Source: JBBDWJ01 sp963824095
GTDB lineage: Bacteria; Acidobacteriota; Terriglobia; Bryobacterales; UBA6623
Length of the DNA stretch: 64,000 nt
Assembly: GCA_963824095.1 (NCBI GenBank)
Contig: CAWGNS010000007.1
Location: 124,001-188,000 of the forward strand
Direction of reading: 5' to 3'
Shown: positions 32,970 through 41,803 of the stretch, piece after piece
Layout of the letters: every line of letters begins with the position of its first letter
Numbering within the stretch: position 1 is the first letter of the stretch
Position numbers and translations under genes: made by a program
Notes under the pieces: model-generated
What the model saw: only the letters and a program-made list of their open reading frames with translations
What the model was told of the DNA's origin: nothing
The model's database searches: none

Positions 32970-34238
32970 ATGAATCGACGGTATTTTATTGGAACGACCC
33001 TGGCTGCCGCCGCCGCTGCCAGGAAGGCGGTCGCCGCGAGCGATCAGGTCGTGATTGGCGTCATCGGGACCGGCGGACGCGGCCGTTCGCTGATCCAAGC
33101 TTTCAACAAAGTTCCCGGATTGCGCATCAAAACCCTCTGCGACGTCGACCAGGCGTCGCTGGAAAAGGCGCAGGCCGTGGTGAAGAAAATCGGCATGACG
33201 CAACCCGGCACCGTCACCGACCTGCGGCGGCTGCTCGATGACAAGGAAATCGACGCGGTCTCGATTTCGACGCCCGACCATTGGCACGCGCCCGCCACCA
33301 TCCTCGCCTGCGACGCCGGCAAGGACGTTTACGTCGAAAAGCCCGCCTCGCACAACATTCGCGAAGGCCGCCTGATGGTCGATGCGGCGCGCCGCAACAA
33401 CCGCATCGTGCAGTTGGGCACGCAGTCGCGCAGCCGCCCGTCGACGATCCGGGGCGTCGAGTACGCCCAATCCGGCAAAATCGGCAAGATCTACATGGCC
33501 AAGGCCTGGAACGTCCAGCTCCGCGACGACATCGGCCACAAGCCCGACGGGCCGGTCCCCGAGGGCGTCGATTACGAGACCTATCTGGGAGCGGCTCCCT
33601 GGATTCCTTTCAACGAAAACCGTTTCCACTACAAGTGGCACTGGCATTGGCATTTCGGTACCGGCGACGCCGGAAACGACGGCGCGCACCAGATGGATAT
33701 CGCCCGCTGGGCGCTCGACGTGGAATACCCGCTGACCGCGCGGGGCACGGGACGCAAGCTGTTTTTCGACGACGACCAGCTCACGCCCGATACGATGAAC
33801 GTCACCTTCGACTACAAGGACAAGGCGATGATGTGGGAGATGCGCATCTGGGCGCCCTACGGCATGGCCGACCAGGGCAACGGCGTGGCGGTCTACGGCT
33901 CGGACGGCATGGTTCACATCGGCCGCTGGGACCGCGTCTGGGGTTACAAGGTCTACGACAGCAAGGGCAAACTGGTGCTCCACGATAAAGAGGACAACGA
34001 CGGCAGCCAGCACCAGACGAATTTCACCGAGTGCGTGCGGTCGCGCAAGTTCCCCAACGCGGACATCATGAAGGGCTACCTCTCCACGCTGCACTGCCAC
34101 CTGGCCAACATCGTGGCGCGCACCGGCCACAATCTCGAGTTCGACCAGGAAACCGAGACGATCAAAGACGACCCCAAAGCCAATCTTTACGTCAAACGGC
34201 TCTACCGGAACCACTGGGCGACGCCCAAGAACGTCTGA
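32970..34238 (+). CDS. Tat-exported Gfo/Idh/MocA-family oxidoreductase
   Basis: 422 residues from ATG 32970, which has GGAGG eight bases upstream; a longer frame from 32844 is not used. Tat signal MNRRYFIGTTLAAAAAARKA. Canonical nucleotide loop VVIGVIGTGGRGRS, then TLCDVDQAS, SISTPDHWHAPATILACDAG and VYVEKPASHNI. C-terminal domain with HWHWHFGTGDAGNDGAHQMD, IARWALDVEYP, KAMMWEMRIWAP. The family acts on sugars, inositols and sugar lactones. Closely resembles the large class of exported acidobacterial and planctomycete members, whose substrates are mostly unknown. Followed by a strong stem-loop at 34273-34305. Confidence 0.88.
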   Translation: MNRRYFIGTTLAAAAAARKAVAASDQVVIGVIGTGGRGRSLIQAFNKVPGLRIKTLCDVDQASLEKAQAVVKKIGMTQPGTVTDLRRLLDDKEIDAVSISTPDHWHAPATILACDAGKDVYVEKPASHNIREGRLMVDAARRNNRIVQLGTQSRSRPSTIRGVEYAQSGKIGKIYMAKAWNVQLRDDIGHKPDGPVPEGVDYETYLGAAPWIPFNENRFHYKWHWHWHFGTGDAGNDGAHQMDIARWALDVEYPLTARGTGRKLFFDDDQLTPDTMNVTFDYKDKAMMWEMRIWAPYGMADQGNGVAVYGSDGMVHIGRWDRVWGYKVYDSKGKLVLHDKEDNDGSQHQTNFTECVRSRKFPNADIMKGYLSTLHCHLANIVARTGHNLEFDQETETIKDDPKANLYVKRLYRNHWATPKNV

Positions 34239-34272
34239 GCCGGGCTGCGGGGCTGCGATTCGATTCCAAAAG

Positions 34273-34305
34273 GGGACCGCCCGCCTGGGGAAGGCGGGCG
34301 GTCCC
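34273..34305 (+). terminator. GC-rich stem-loop after the oxidoreductase
   Basis: GGGACCGCCCGCCT (34273-34286) and AGGCGGGCGGTCCC (34292-34305), a perfect 14-bp stem with a 5-base loop, 34 bp after the stop. No T-run follows, as is usual in GC-rich genomes. Confidence 0.6.
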
Positions 34306-34820
34306 TAGAACTGCCTCAGGTGGACCCGGCTCACCCCGCGCAGGGTCTTTTTTACGAACGGGCGGTTGAAGGCCGTTCGCGCGCCGCTCGATCCAAGCCT
34401 CTCGCGGTGTCTCCGACGGACACGAAAACCCCTCATAGCAGGGCTGACATCGGAAACAGAGTGGTGAACCTCCCCTTGGGGTCAAATGGCAGGGCCGCCC
34501 TGCGCTGTCACTCCACAGGCGTTAGGGTCGGGGCGCCCTGCCTTTCGCTGGTCCCTGACAATGCACCCGGCGGCCCACCTTGGCGTGGATGACGGAGGTA
34601 CGTCAACGCGGTTTGGAAACCAGCTATTTAGCGGCAATCGCTATGGGAATGAGCTGACACAGGACGCCGGCAGTTCGTTGGCCGCGCGGGCTGTGGCTCT
34701 CTTGTTTACGCAATGGCATGATTCGTCCGCCCCGCTTTGTGGGCAACTCGATTCGGCGCGAACGCCGTTCGGCGCCGGAGTGCGGCCCTTGGAATCGCAA
34801 TTTGTCGCGAACGCCAAACG
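34306..34820. other. Gene-free stretch between convergent genes
   Basis: About 515 bp between the ends of the oxidoreductase and the sigma-54 activator genes. Short frames only, none with a ribosome binding site or recognisable protein content. Confidence 0.45.
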
Positions 34821-36866
34821 CTACGACGCGCCGTTCCCCGCCGCGTGGGCCGCACGCCGGATGCCCAGCCGGTTCATGAGGCTATGCAGCGTATTGGGAT
34901 GGATGCCCAGGATGGTCCCGGCTCCGTTGGGTCCGCTCACGACCCAGCCGGTTTTTTTGAGCACTTGTAGAATATGCCGGCGCTGGACTTCCTCGAGCGA
35001 ATCGGCGCAACCCGGCTCCAGGGCCGCTCCAGGTTCCGCGCCCCTGCCGGCCTCTTCGATCGGCAGCAGATCCGCCCCGAGTTTAAGAACCGGGCCCTTG
35101 GAGAGAACGATGCCCCGCTCGATCACGTTTTGCAGTTCGCGAATATTGCCAGGCCAGGAGTAATCGACCAACAGACTCATGGTTTCGTGCGAAACCGACT
35201 GCATCGGCTTGCCGATTCTCTTCGCCGATTGCCGCAGAAACGACATTGCGAGTTCCGGGATGTCGGCCCGGCGGTTCCGCAACGCCGGCACGTGTAGCGG
35301 TATGACATTCAAGCGGTAGTAAAGGTCGGAGCGGAAGCCTCCCGATTGAACGGCTTTGCTCAGGTCGCGGTTGGTGGCGGCGATGATCCGGACGTTGACT
35401 TTGACGGTCCGGCTGCTGCCCACCGGCTCGAACTCCTGCTCCTGCAAAACGCGGAGCAGCTTCACTTGCGTTTCCAGCGGCAGCTCGCCGACTTCGTCCA
35501 GGAACAAGGTGCCGCCGTTGGCCAACTCGAAGCGGCCCACGCGGCGCTCCGAGGCGCTGGTGAAGGCGCCCTTCACGTGGCCGAAGAGCTCGCTTTCCAC
35601 CAGACCGGCCGGGATGGCGCCGCAATTTACCTTGACCAGAGGACTGTCCTTGCGCGCGCTTCGGTTGTGAATCGCGCGCGCGATCAACTCCTTGCCGCTG
35701 CCGGTCTCGCCCATGATCAATACGTTGGCGTCGGTCGGGGCGGTGGATTCGACCCGGTCGAGTAGTTTGAGCAGTTCCGAACTGTTGCCAAGGATCTCGT
35801 CGAAATTGTGCTCTTTGCGAATCTCGTCCTGCAGGTAGGTGTTTTCTATCTCCAGCCGGGCTTTCAAAGCGGCGATTTCCTCGTAGGCCTTGAGGTTCTC
35901 CACCGCCAGCGAGAGCTGCCTGGCCACTTCCGATAAGAACTCGACGTCCGCCGCGGAATAGCGAAAGGCATGCCCCTTGGCAACCCGCAACACTCCGGTG
36001 CAGTGCCCCTGATTCAGCAACGGCACGACGGCATAGGCCCGCATTCCCGCGGCGGCCAGCCGGCGCTCGTCATCGTATTGCTGTTCGCGGCCCAGATCGG
36101 ATCGCAGCAGTGTCTGGCGATGGTCGAATACCCAGCCGACGCTGTTTTGCTCGCATCCGACTTGGCGCTCGGGTTCGAAATGCTTTAGGTTCTGCTCTCC
36201 GCTGGCGGCCAGCACCTCGAACGCATCCTTTTTGTGCTGGTACATGGCGAGCTCGGCCCAGTCGAACGCGACAACCTTGCGCAAGGCTTCGCACAAAGCG
36301 GAAAACGCGGGGCAGGAATAAGTCGGAGGCGACTGCGTATCGAGCGGGCGATGAGGCGGCGCGCCGGTAATGGCGTTGCTGATCTCCAGTAGCGCGTTGT
36401 TCTTGGCTTCGGCCTGCTTCAACTCGTCGATGTCGGCGCAGGTGCCGACGAAGCGCACCAGGTTTCCGTGGCGATCGCGAACCGGCACCGCGCGGTCCAG
36501 ATGCCAGTGGTATTTTCCGTCGGTGCAGTGGAAGAAGGGCGCCTCGAAGGTCCAACCCCGCCCGGAGCGTATGCCGTCCCAGAAAATCTTGCGGATGCGC
36601 TCTTTGTGCTCGGGGTGCAGCGCCGCAAGAAAGGGCGGCAGATCGCTACCCGCTTTGTTCCAGGAGGGAAGAGGAGCGATGCAGGCCCCCAGCGATTGTC
36701 CGGTGACCTCCAGATAGAATCGGTTGATGAAGTCCATCCGTCCGTCGGGTGTTACCGTCCACGCCACGGCGGGGATGTTCTGCAAGATGTCGGCCTGAAG
36801 CTGGGCGTTGCGTTCGATCTGTTCCGCGGTCTCTTCGACGGCTTCTTCGATAGTCGTGGGTTCCAT
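34821..36866 (-). CDS. Sigma-54-dependent activator, PAS-GAF-AAA-Fis (FhlA-like)
   Basis: 681 residues from Met 36866 (GAGGAGAGGAAC upstream). PAS domain at about 25-150 (ILQNIPAVAWTVTPDGRMDFINR...DRHGNLVRFVGTCADI), GAF domain about 195-340, then the AAA+ core: Walker A GETGSGKE, Walker B LFLDEVGE, arginine finger region LYYRLNVIPL and a C-terminal Fis-type helix-turn-helix. It opens sigma-54 promoters in response to a small molecule bound by GAF or a redox/ligand signal at PAS. The sigma-54 contact loop reads GAFTSA rather than GAFTGA, the variant discussed below. No phosphoacceptor domain, so it is a one-component activator. Targets unknown. Confidence 0.9.
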   Translation of the reverse strand: MEPTTIEEAVEETAEQIERNAQLQADILQNIPAVAWTVTPDGRMDFINRFYLEVTGQSLGACIAPLPSWNKAGSDLPPFLAALHPEHKERIRKIFWDGIRSGRGWTFEAPFFHCTDGKYHWHLDRAVPVRDRHGNLVRFVGTCADIDELKQAEAKNNALLEISNAITGAPPHRPLDTQSPPTYSCPAFSALCEALRKVVAFDWAELAMYQHKKDAFEVLAASGEQNLKHFEPERQVGCEQNSVGWVFDHRQTLLRSDLGREQQYDDERRLAAAGMRAYAVVPLLNQGHCTGVLRVAKGHAFRYSAADVEFLSEVARQLSLAVENLKAYEEIAALKARLEIENTYLQDEIRKEHNFDEILGNSSELLKLLDRVESTAPTDANVLIMGETGSGKELIARAIHNRSARKDSPLVKVNCGAIPAGLVESELFGHVKGAFTSASERRVGRFELANGGTLFLDEVGELPLETQVKLLRVLQEQEFEPVGSSRTVKVNVRIIAATNRDLSKAVQSGGFRSDLYYRLNVIPLHVPALRNRRADIPELAMSFLRQSAKRIGKPMQSVSHETMSLLVDYSWPGNIRELQNVIERGIVLSKGPVLKLGADLLPIEEAGRGAEPGAALEPGCADSLEEVQRRHILQVLKKTGWVVSGPNGAGTILGIHPNTLHSLMNRLGIRRAAHAAGNGAS

Positions 36867-37040
36867 GTTCCTCTCCTCACGATCGGCGCTCAGGCCCTCA
36901 CGGACCAATCGGTTCAGGTGCTAGCTGAGACCGGGTACCGGCTCGTTTTGTGACAGGATTTTTGGGAACGCGGAAATGGCCGTCCCAGCAAGGCGCCGCT
37001 CGATCTGCCGGGGCGGGCAGGTGTTGGCGCTGCCGACCGG

Positions 37041-37961
37041 TCAGCTCCTGGCGGGTTCCGGTGTGCAACCGTCGCGTAACCTTTGGGGTGACGATGCAAT
37101 CGCGGCGAGCTTGCTCGGCCTCATGAACCACAGGATCTGGTCGATACCCTGGTCCGAGGCGCTGATGGTCGCGAGCGCGCCGATGCCGTCCGCGCGCAAA
37201 ATGCGTACGCAGGCCTGCCCATTGGCTTCGATCCACGAAAGGGTCACGCCGCTCCAGAAATGCGAAGAAACCGCCGCGATAAACTTCGCCACGCGTTCAC
37301 GGCCAAGGACGGGTTTCTGGGCCGCGCGCACGACGCCACCGCCATCCGAGTAGGACACGATGTCCGATGCGAAAAGGCCTTCCAGGGCGGCGAGGTCGCC
37401 CTGCTGCGCGGCCGCGATGAAGGTATCCAGAAGACGCCGTTGCTCGCCGGAGCTCACGCGCGCGCGCCGTCCGTCGGCGATATGGGTTCTGGCGCGCGAC
37501 ACCAACTGCCGGGTGTTGGCTTCACTCGTTTGAAGGATATCGGCGATCTCCCGATAGGGGTAGTCGAACGCTTCCCGGAGAATATAGGCGGCTCGTTCCG
37601 TGGGGGAGAGTTTCTCGAGCAGCAGCAGGATGGCGAGTTCCAACGCTTCGCCGCGTTCGGCTCCCAGCCGGGGATCGCCGCTCGTGTCGACCGGTTCCGG
37701 GAGCCATGTCCCGACGTAGGTTTCACGGCGTGCGTGCGCGGACTGGGCGATGTTGATCGACAATCGCGTGGCGGTGGTAGCAAGAAACGCGGCCGCGTCG
37801 CGCACCGCGCTGCGATTGGTGGATTGCCACCGCAGCCAGACGTCCTGCACGACGTCCTCGGCCTCCACCGCGCTTCCGAGCATGCGATAGGCGATGCCGA
37901 ACAGGCGCGGACGTACCCGGAAAAAGGCTGCGAGCGCATCGTCGTATGCGACGGTCCCCAT
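37041..37961 (-). CDS. ECF sigma factor with SnoaL-like C-terminal domain (ECF41/SigJ type)
   Basis: 306 residues. Sigma region 2 (about 10-75: RLFGIAYRMLGSAVEAEDVVQDVWLRW) and region 4 (about 110-165: SPTERAAYILREAFDYPYREIADILQTSEANTRQ), followed by an NTF2/SnoaL-fold extension (about 175-290) with the YSDGGG motif that marks ECF41. In this group the fused domain replaces an anti-sigma factor, modulating activity. It would redirect RNA polymerase to a small regulon, often a carboxymuconolactone decarboxylase or oxidoreductase gene; none is next to it here. Another ECF sigma gene lies 74 bp upstream on the same strand. Confidence 0.9.
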   Translation of the reverse strand: MGTVAYDDALAAFFRVRPRLFGIAYRMLGSAVEAEDVVQDVWLRWQSTNRSAVRDAAAFLATTATRLSINIAQSAHARRETYVGTWLPEPVDTSGDPRLGAERGEALELAILLLLEKLSPTERAAYILREAFDYPYREIADILQTSEANTRQLVSRARTHIADGRRARVSSGEQRRLLDTFIAAAQQGDLAALEGLFASDIVSYSDGGGVVRAAQKPVLGRERVAKFIAAVSSHFWSGVTLSWIEANGQACVRILRADGIGALATISASDQGIDQILWFMRPSKLAAIASSPQRLRDGCTPEPARS

Positions 37962-38035
37962 CGCACCATTTTACTGGATGCGAGGGGTCTCTCCAGCGGC
38001 CCGGCGGCCGTGGTCCCGCCCCGCGAAGGCGGCCC

Positions 38036-38596
38036 TCAGGCTGCCTTCGGTCGAACGACTGACTGCAGAGAGTCCTCGACTTTTCTACGCGCGCGAAAAA
38101 AACGGGCCTTGGCGGCGACCGCCGTCAGGCCGAGACTCTGCGCCACGCCGGGAAGCTCCAAGCCGGAAATCGCGCAAGGCACATATACATCCCGCAGACG
38201 CCGCGGAAGTCTTGACGCCACGCTGGCGTGCGCGGCCCGCAGCTCCGACAAACCACAAAGAGCTTCCGGCGTGGCATGGGACTCGATCGCGGAAAGGGCG
38301 CGGTCGGCGTCGTCCAGCGGAACCCACGGGCGAGCGCGACGCCGCCGCAGCTGAGCCAGGCAGCAATTCACGACGATGCGCGTGACCCAGGTCTTGAAAC
38401 TCGCTTCGCCCCGAAACTTGTGCAGGTTTCGGAAGGCAGAGTAGTATGCAGTCTGTACAGCGTCCTCGGAATCCTCTTTGGAGCGAAGAATCCTGTAGGC
38501 AACCCGGAAGCAGACATCGTAGTGCCGGGCAAACAGCTCGTTGACGGCCTCACCCCGCACCTGCATCGTTTCCTTCCCGTTCGATGGTTGGCGCAT
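38036..38596 (-). CDS. ECF-family RNA polymerase sigma factor
   Basis: 186 residues from ATG 38594-38596, preceded by GAGGAG at 8 bases; an upstream extension to 38869 lacks coding character. Region 2 (VNELFARHYDVCFRVAYRIL, RSKEDSEDAVQTAYYSAFRN, EASFKTWVTRIVVNCCLAQ) and region 4 (SRLPRRLRDVYVPCAI, LELPGVAQSLGLTAVAAKAR) are complete, RpoE/CarQ-like length. No anti-sigma gene is next to it. It is cytoplasmic and probably controls a stress or envelope regulon. Confidence 0.88.
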   Translation of the reverse strand: MRQPSNGKETMQVRGEAVNELFARHYDVCFRVAYRILRSKEDSEDAVQTAYYSAFRNLHKFRGEASFKTWVTRIVVNCCLAQLRRRRARPWVPLDDADRALSAIESHATPEALCGLSELRAAHASVASRLPRRLRDVYVPCAISGLELPGVAQSLGLTAVAAKARFFRARRKVEDSLQSVVRPKAA

Positions 38597-39207
38597 CGCG
38601 AATCTCCTCTGCGTTCGCCTGTCGAGAATGCAAGCGAGTGTCCAATCCGCTCCGGTCGTGTGGCGTTCCGAAATCTGCCAAGGGCTGAATGGTTTAGCGC
38701 GATACGGTAAGGAGCGAAGCGACGGGCGCCGACGCCATTTCGTAAAGCTGCGCCCGCCGCCGCGCGATCGCTCACGAGATAGTGTGATCCGCGCTCCGGA
38801 ATCGGGCGCGGTTTTGATCGATGACCCGCTCATGGGACTTCTCAACCTTGGCCCTTTGACGTGGGACAAACCGTCTGGTCTGTCTTGGGGTAAAGACAGG
38901 CGCTATCGCCTGTCGGCCGCCGTCAGACGGCCCCTGGCCTGCGTATCCATCCCACAGACACCGGCGCGCATGCCATCGAACAGCTGCATCGGGAGACCCT
39001 CGGGATTCGCTTCGGTCTGGGAGGCTGAAGGAGGCGATGGAGGCGGCGCGCAAAACCCAGCAGAAACGCGTCCGGCGGTCTACCGCAAATCCGGGCCACA
39101 GGCGGTGGACTGTAGTGTCTCAATCGCCCAGGGGGGCGTCACGCACATCGCCCCGTTCCCTGCTCGTCCCGGACCCCGCACAGTGGCGGTTCCACGCCTC
39201 AACCGGT
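38597..39207. other. Gene-free stretch with one short hairpin
   Basis: 611 bp between the sigma gene's start and the end of the EamA gene. It includes GACAGGCG (38895-38902) and CGCCTGTC (38907-38914) around a CTAT loop. It must contain the sigma gene's promoter; I see no other structure. Confidence 0.4.
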
Positions 39208-40098
39208 TCACGAGCCCAGAATCGAGCCGCCGCCGTGAACGGCGACGCGAGTGAGCGCAAGCAGTCCGGCCACGATGACGGCCGCGCCGACGACCGCCGC
39301 GATGTGCGGCCTTTGGCCCGCCAGCGCCCACGCCAGCGCGGCCCCGAAGACCGGCTCGGCCCAGAGCACGGGCGCGACCAGCGAGACCGGCCCACGGTTC
39401 AGCGCTTCCTCGATGCAATACAACGCGCCGAACCACCACAACGACATCCACACCACGGCCAGGGCGGCCTTGGTGGTGAACGGCACCCACACAAACGGTA
39501 TGGCAAAGCTCAAGGGCGCGACGACCGCGAGCGCCGTGTAGAAGACGCCGGTGAGCGACGACTCGCCCCGGAAAGCGGCAGGCTTGAACAGAAACAGTCC
39601 GAAACTCGCGCCGGAGAGCACCGGCAACAGGAGTGCCGCGCGCACGGTCGGCGGACGCGGGTGGAGCATCAGGAGAACACCGGCATACAGGACGCAGACG
39701 ATCACCCAGCCGAGCCCAGCGATGCGTTCGGATCGCAGCGCAAAGCCCAGCACGGCCGCCAGCAGCGGGGCCCACCACACCAGGGCCCAAACCAACCCGG
39801 GGGAGCGCAAATGTACCACGCCGGCCACGAACAGAAACGGCATCGCCAGCAGACAAAGCCCGCGCGCCAGATGCAGCCCCGGCTGCCGGGACCGCAACAG
39901 GGACGGCCGCCCGCGCAACACGGCCCACCCGCCGATCAACAGGAGGTGAAGGATGTAGCGGCTCCAAATCACCTGAGCGGCGTTGTAGCCGATTCCGATC
40001 GCGCCCAGCGAAAGTTCGGCAAGCGCCCAGCACAGCGCGGCGCCGAGCATGTAGGCGCCGGCGGTACGCCGGTTGTCCCTCGCGTTGTCGCCTGCCAT
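39208..40098 (-). CDS. EamA/DMT-family transporter
   Basis: 296 residues from the Met of MAGDNARDNRR. Two five-helix EamA repeats: residues about 10-145 (AYMLGAALCWALAELSLGAI ... SRYILHLLLIGGWAVLRGR) and about 155-290 (LLLPVLSGASFGLFLFKPAA ... APVLWAEPVFGAALAWALAGQRP). Ten inner-membrane helices. These proteins export metabolites or amino acids, or import nucleotide sugars; the substrate cannot be predicted. Stands alone. Confidence 0.85.
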   Translation of the reverse strand: MAGDNARDNRRTAGAYMLGAALCWALAELSLGAIGIGYNAAQVIWSRYILHLLLIGGWAVLRGRPSLLRSRQPGLHLARGLCLLAMPFLFVAGVVHLRSPGLVWALVWWAPLLAAVLGFALRSERIAGLGWVIVCVLYAGVLLMLHPRPPTVRAALLLPVLSGASFGLFLFKPAAFRGESSLTGVFYTALAVVAPLSFAIPFVWVPFTTKAALAVVWMSLWWFGALYCIEEALNRGPVSLVAPVLWAEPVFGAALAWALAGQRPHIAAVVGAAVIVAGLLALTRVAVHGGGSILGS

Positions 40099-40476
40099 CG
40101 GGCCAATGTTGACACAAGGAGGCCGGGCGCCGCAGCGAGGCCCCGGGTGCCGCCCTCCCGGCAGGACGCATTGCACTCGCCCAGCCGGCCCGATGGGGCG
40201 TGGATGCCGTTTTCAGAAATCGCACTCAACTATGAACAGGGGTTGAGGTTCACTTGCTCTACATGGGGAGGGTGATCGGATGGGGGTTGTACGCCAGCAC
40301 AGTGAAATACCGCGACGCTTTGCCGCGCAAGGTCACGTCCAGGGCATCCCCGCCTTGCCGCCCCGACGATTCGATCTGCGGCAAGGTTCCGAGCAAGGGC
40401 ATGACCGCCTTCATTTCGGTTCCGTCACAGCGCACGATGCAACCAGCAGCTATAGTGGTCTAAGCTGAGACGCCCT
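40099..40476. other. Divergent promoter region
   Basis: 378 bp between the divergent EamA and metallophosphoesterase genes. No gene, no clear operator. Confidence 0.4.
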
Positions 40477-41553
40477 ATGAAGAAGACGACGTTGCTCCTG
40501 CTGGCCGCGCTCTGGATCGCACCGCACCTGGGAGCGCAAGACAAGCTCGCGGGCGGCCCCTACGTCGTCAACGTAGGGGAACGGTCGGCTACCGTAGCCT
40601 GGATCGTGGAGACCGGCCGCGCCGCGCTGGGAGTGGACCCCGCCGACCTCGAGACCAGCGCGCCCGCGCTGCGAGCCAAAAAGGTGACCTTTGCCGGGCT
40701 GAAGCCGGGCACTACCTATTACTACAACGCAACCGGAACCGAGCAGGGCAAGGGATCGTTCAAAACGGCGCCCCACGGCACGTCGTCGTTCCAGTTCGTC
40801 GTCTACGGCGACACGCGCACGCGGCACGACGTACACCGCACCGTCATCGAGGCCATTCTGCGGCAGGCCTCGCCGGACTTGATCCTGCACACCGGCGACC
40901 TGGTGGCCAACGGCGCCGACACCTCGCTGTGGCCGATTTTCTTCGACATCGAGCGCGAGTTGCTGCGCAAGACCTCGTTCTTCCCGTCGCTGGGCAACCA
41001 CGAGCGCAACGATCGCAACTTCTACGAGTTCTTCGATCTTCCGGCAACCCCCTACTACTCGTTCGATTGGGGCGGTTGCCACTTCGCCGTATTGGACAGC
41101 GACGTCGCGAACGTCTCCAAAAGCGAGGCCACACGGGAAGCATTCTGGAATGAGCAGGTCCGCTGGCTCGAAGAAGATCTGCAGAACAACCAGGACGCCG
41201 ATTTCCGATTCGTCAGCGCGCACCATCCGCCGCTGACCGCCGTCTCACGCCGCCAGGGCGGCAACCCGCACATGACGGCGCTGATGCCCCTATTCGAGAA
41301 ATACAAAGTGACCGCCGGCTTCTTCGGCCACGACCACAACTATCAGCACTACCTGAAAAACGGCATTCACTACTTCACCACCGGTGGCGGTGGCGCGCCG
41401 CTCTACGATGTAGACAAACCGCCGGAAGGCATCACCCAGCTCGTAGCTCGCACCGAAAACTTCGTCGTCGTTAGTGTTGACGGGAAGACCGCACAGGTCA
41501 CAGCGTTCAAGCCGAACAGTGAGATTCTGGATGCGACGGAGCTGGCGCCCTAG
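40477..41553 (+). CDS. Secreted purple-acid-phosphatase-like metallophosphoesterase
   Basis: 358 residues. Sec signal peptide (MKKTTLLLLAALWIAPHLGA). An Fn3-like N-domain at about 25-105 (GGPYVVNVGERSATVAWIVE ... LKPGTTYYYN) precedes the calcineurin-like domain with the ordered metal motifs GDTR, LHTGDLVANG, SLGNHERND, SAHHPPL and GFFGHDHNYQH. The Fn3-plus-phosphoesterase layout is that of purple acid phosphatases. Hydrolyses phosphomonoesters or diesters in the periplasm. No operon partner. Confidence 0.88.
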   Translation: MKKTTLLLLAALWIAPHLGAQDKLAGGPYVVNVGERSATVAWIVETGRAALGVDPADLETSAPALRAKKVTFAGLKPGTTYYYNATGTEQGKGSFKTAPHGTSSFQFVVYGDTRTRHDVHRTVIEAILRQASPDLILHTGDLVANGADTSLWPIFFDIERELLRKTSFFPSLGNHERNDRNFYEFFDLPATPYYSFDWGGCHFAVLDSDVANVSKSEATREAFWNEQVRWLEEDLQNNQDADFRFVSAHHPPLTAVSRRQGGNPHMTALMPLFEKYKVTAGFFGHDHNYQHYLKNGIHYFTTGGGGAPLYDVDKPPEGITQLVARTENFVVVSVDGKTAQVTAFKPNSEILDATELAP

Positions 41554-41803
41554 ACGGTCTTAGTTCGGAGAAACTGTGGCCTCGAACTTGATCGCGGCAC
41601 CGAAAGCACGAGTTAAGAACACGCGCTGGGTTGCAGCGTGACGCTGGTTGGCTTCAAACGGATTGAACACCAAGCCTGTCTCTGCACGCGAGAGCACATG
41701 CAGGGAGGAACGTGGGCGAGAGAGGCAAGCTCTCAGGGGAGATCCCCTATTGCCAAGACGGGCGCCGCGGCCATCTTCTCTGACAGCTCGGTCGCGGTCG
41801 GTC

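Noticed and set aside
32688..34214. A 508-residue frame opposite the second oxidoreductase, and similar frames opposite the receptor genes
   Set aside because: Composition follows the complementary third-codon bias of the real genes, with no recognisable motif or ribosome binding site.
39037..40275. 412-residue frame opposite the EamA transporter
   Set aside because: Charged low-complexity product; the minus strand gives ten membrane helices in two EamA repeats.
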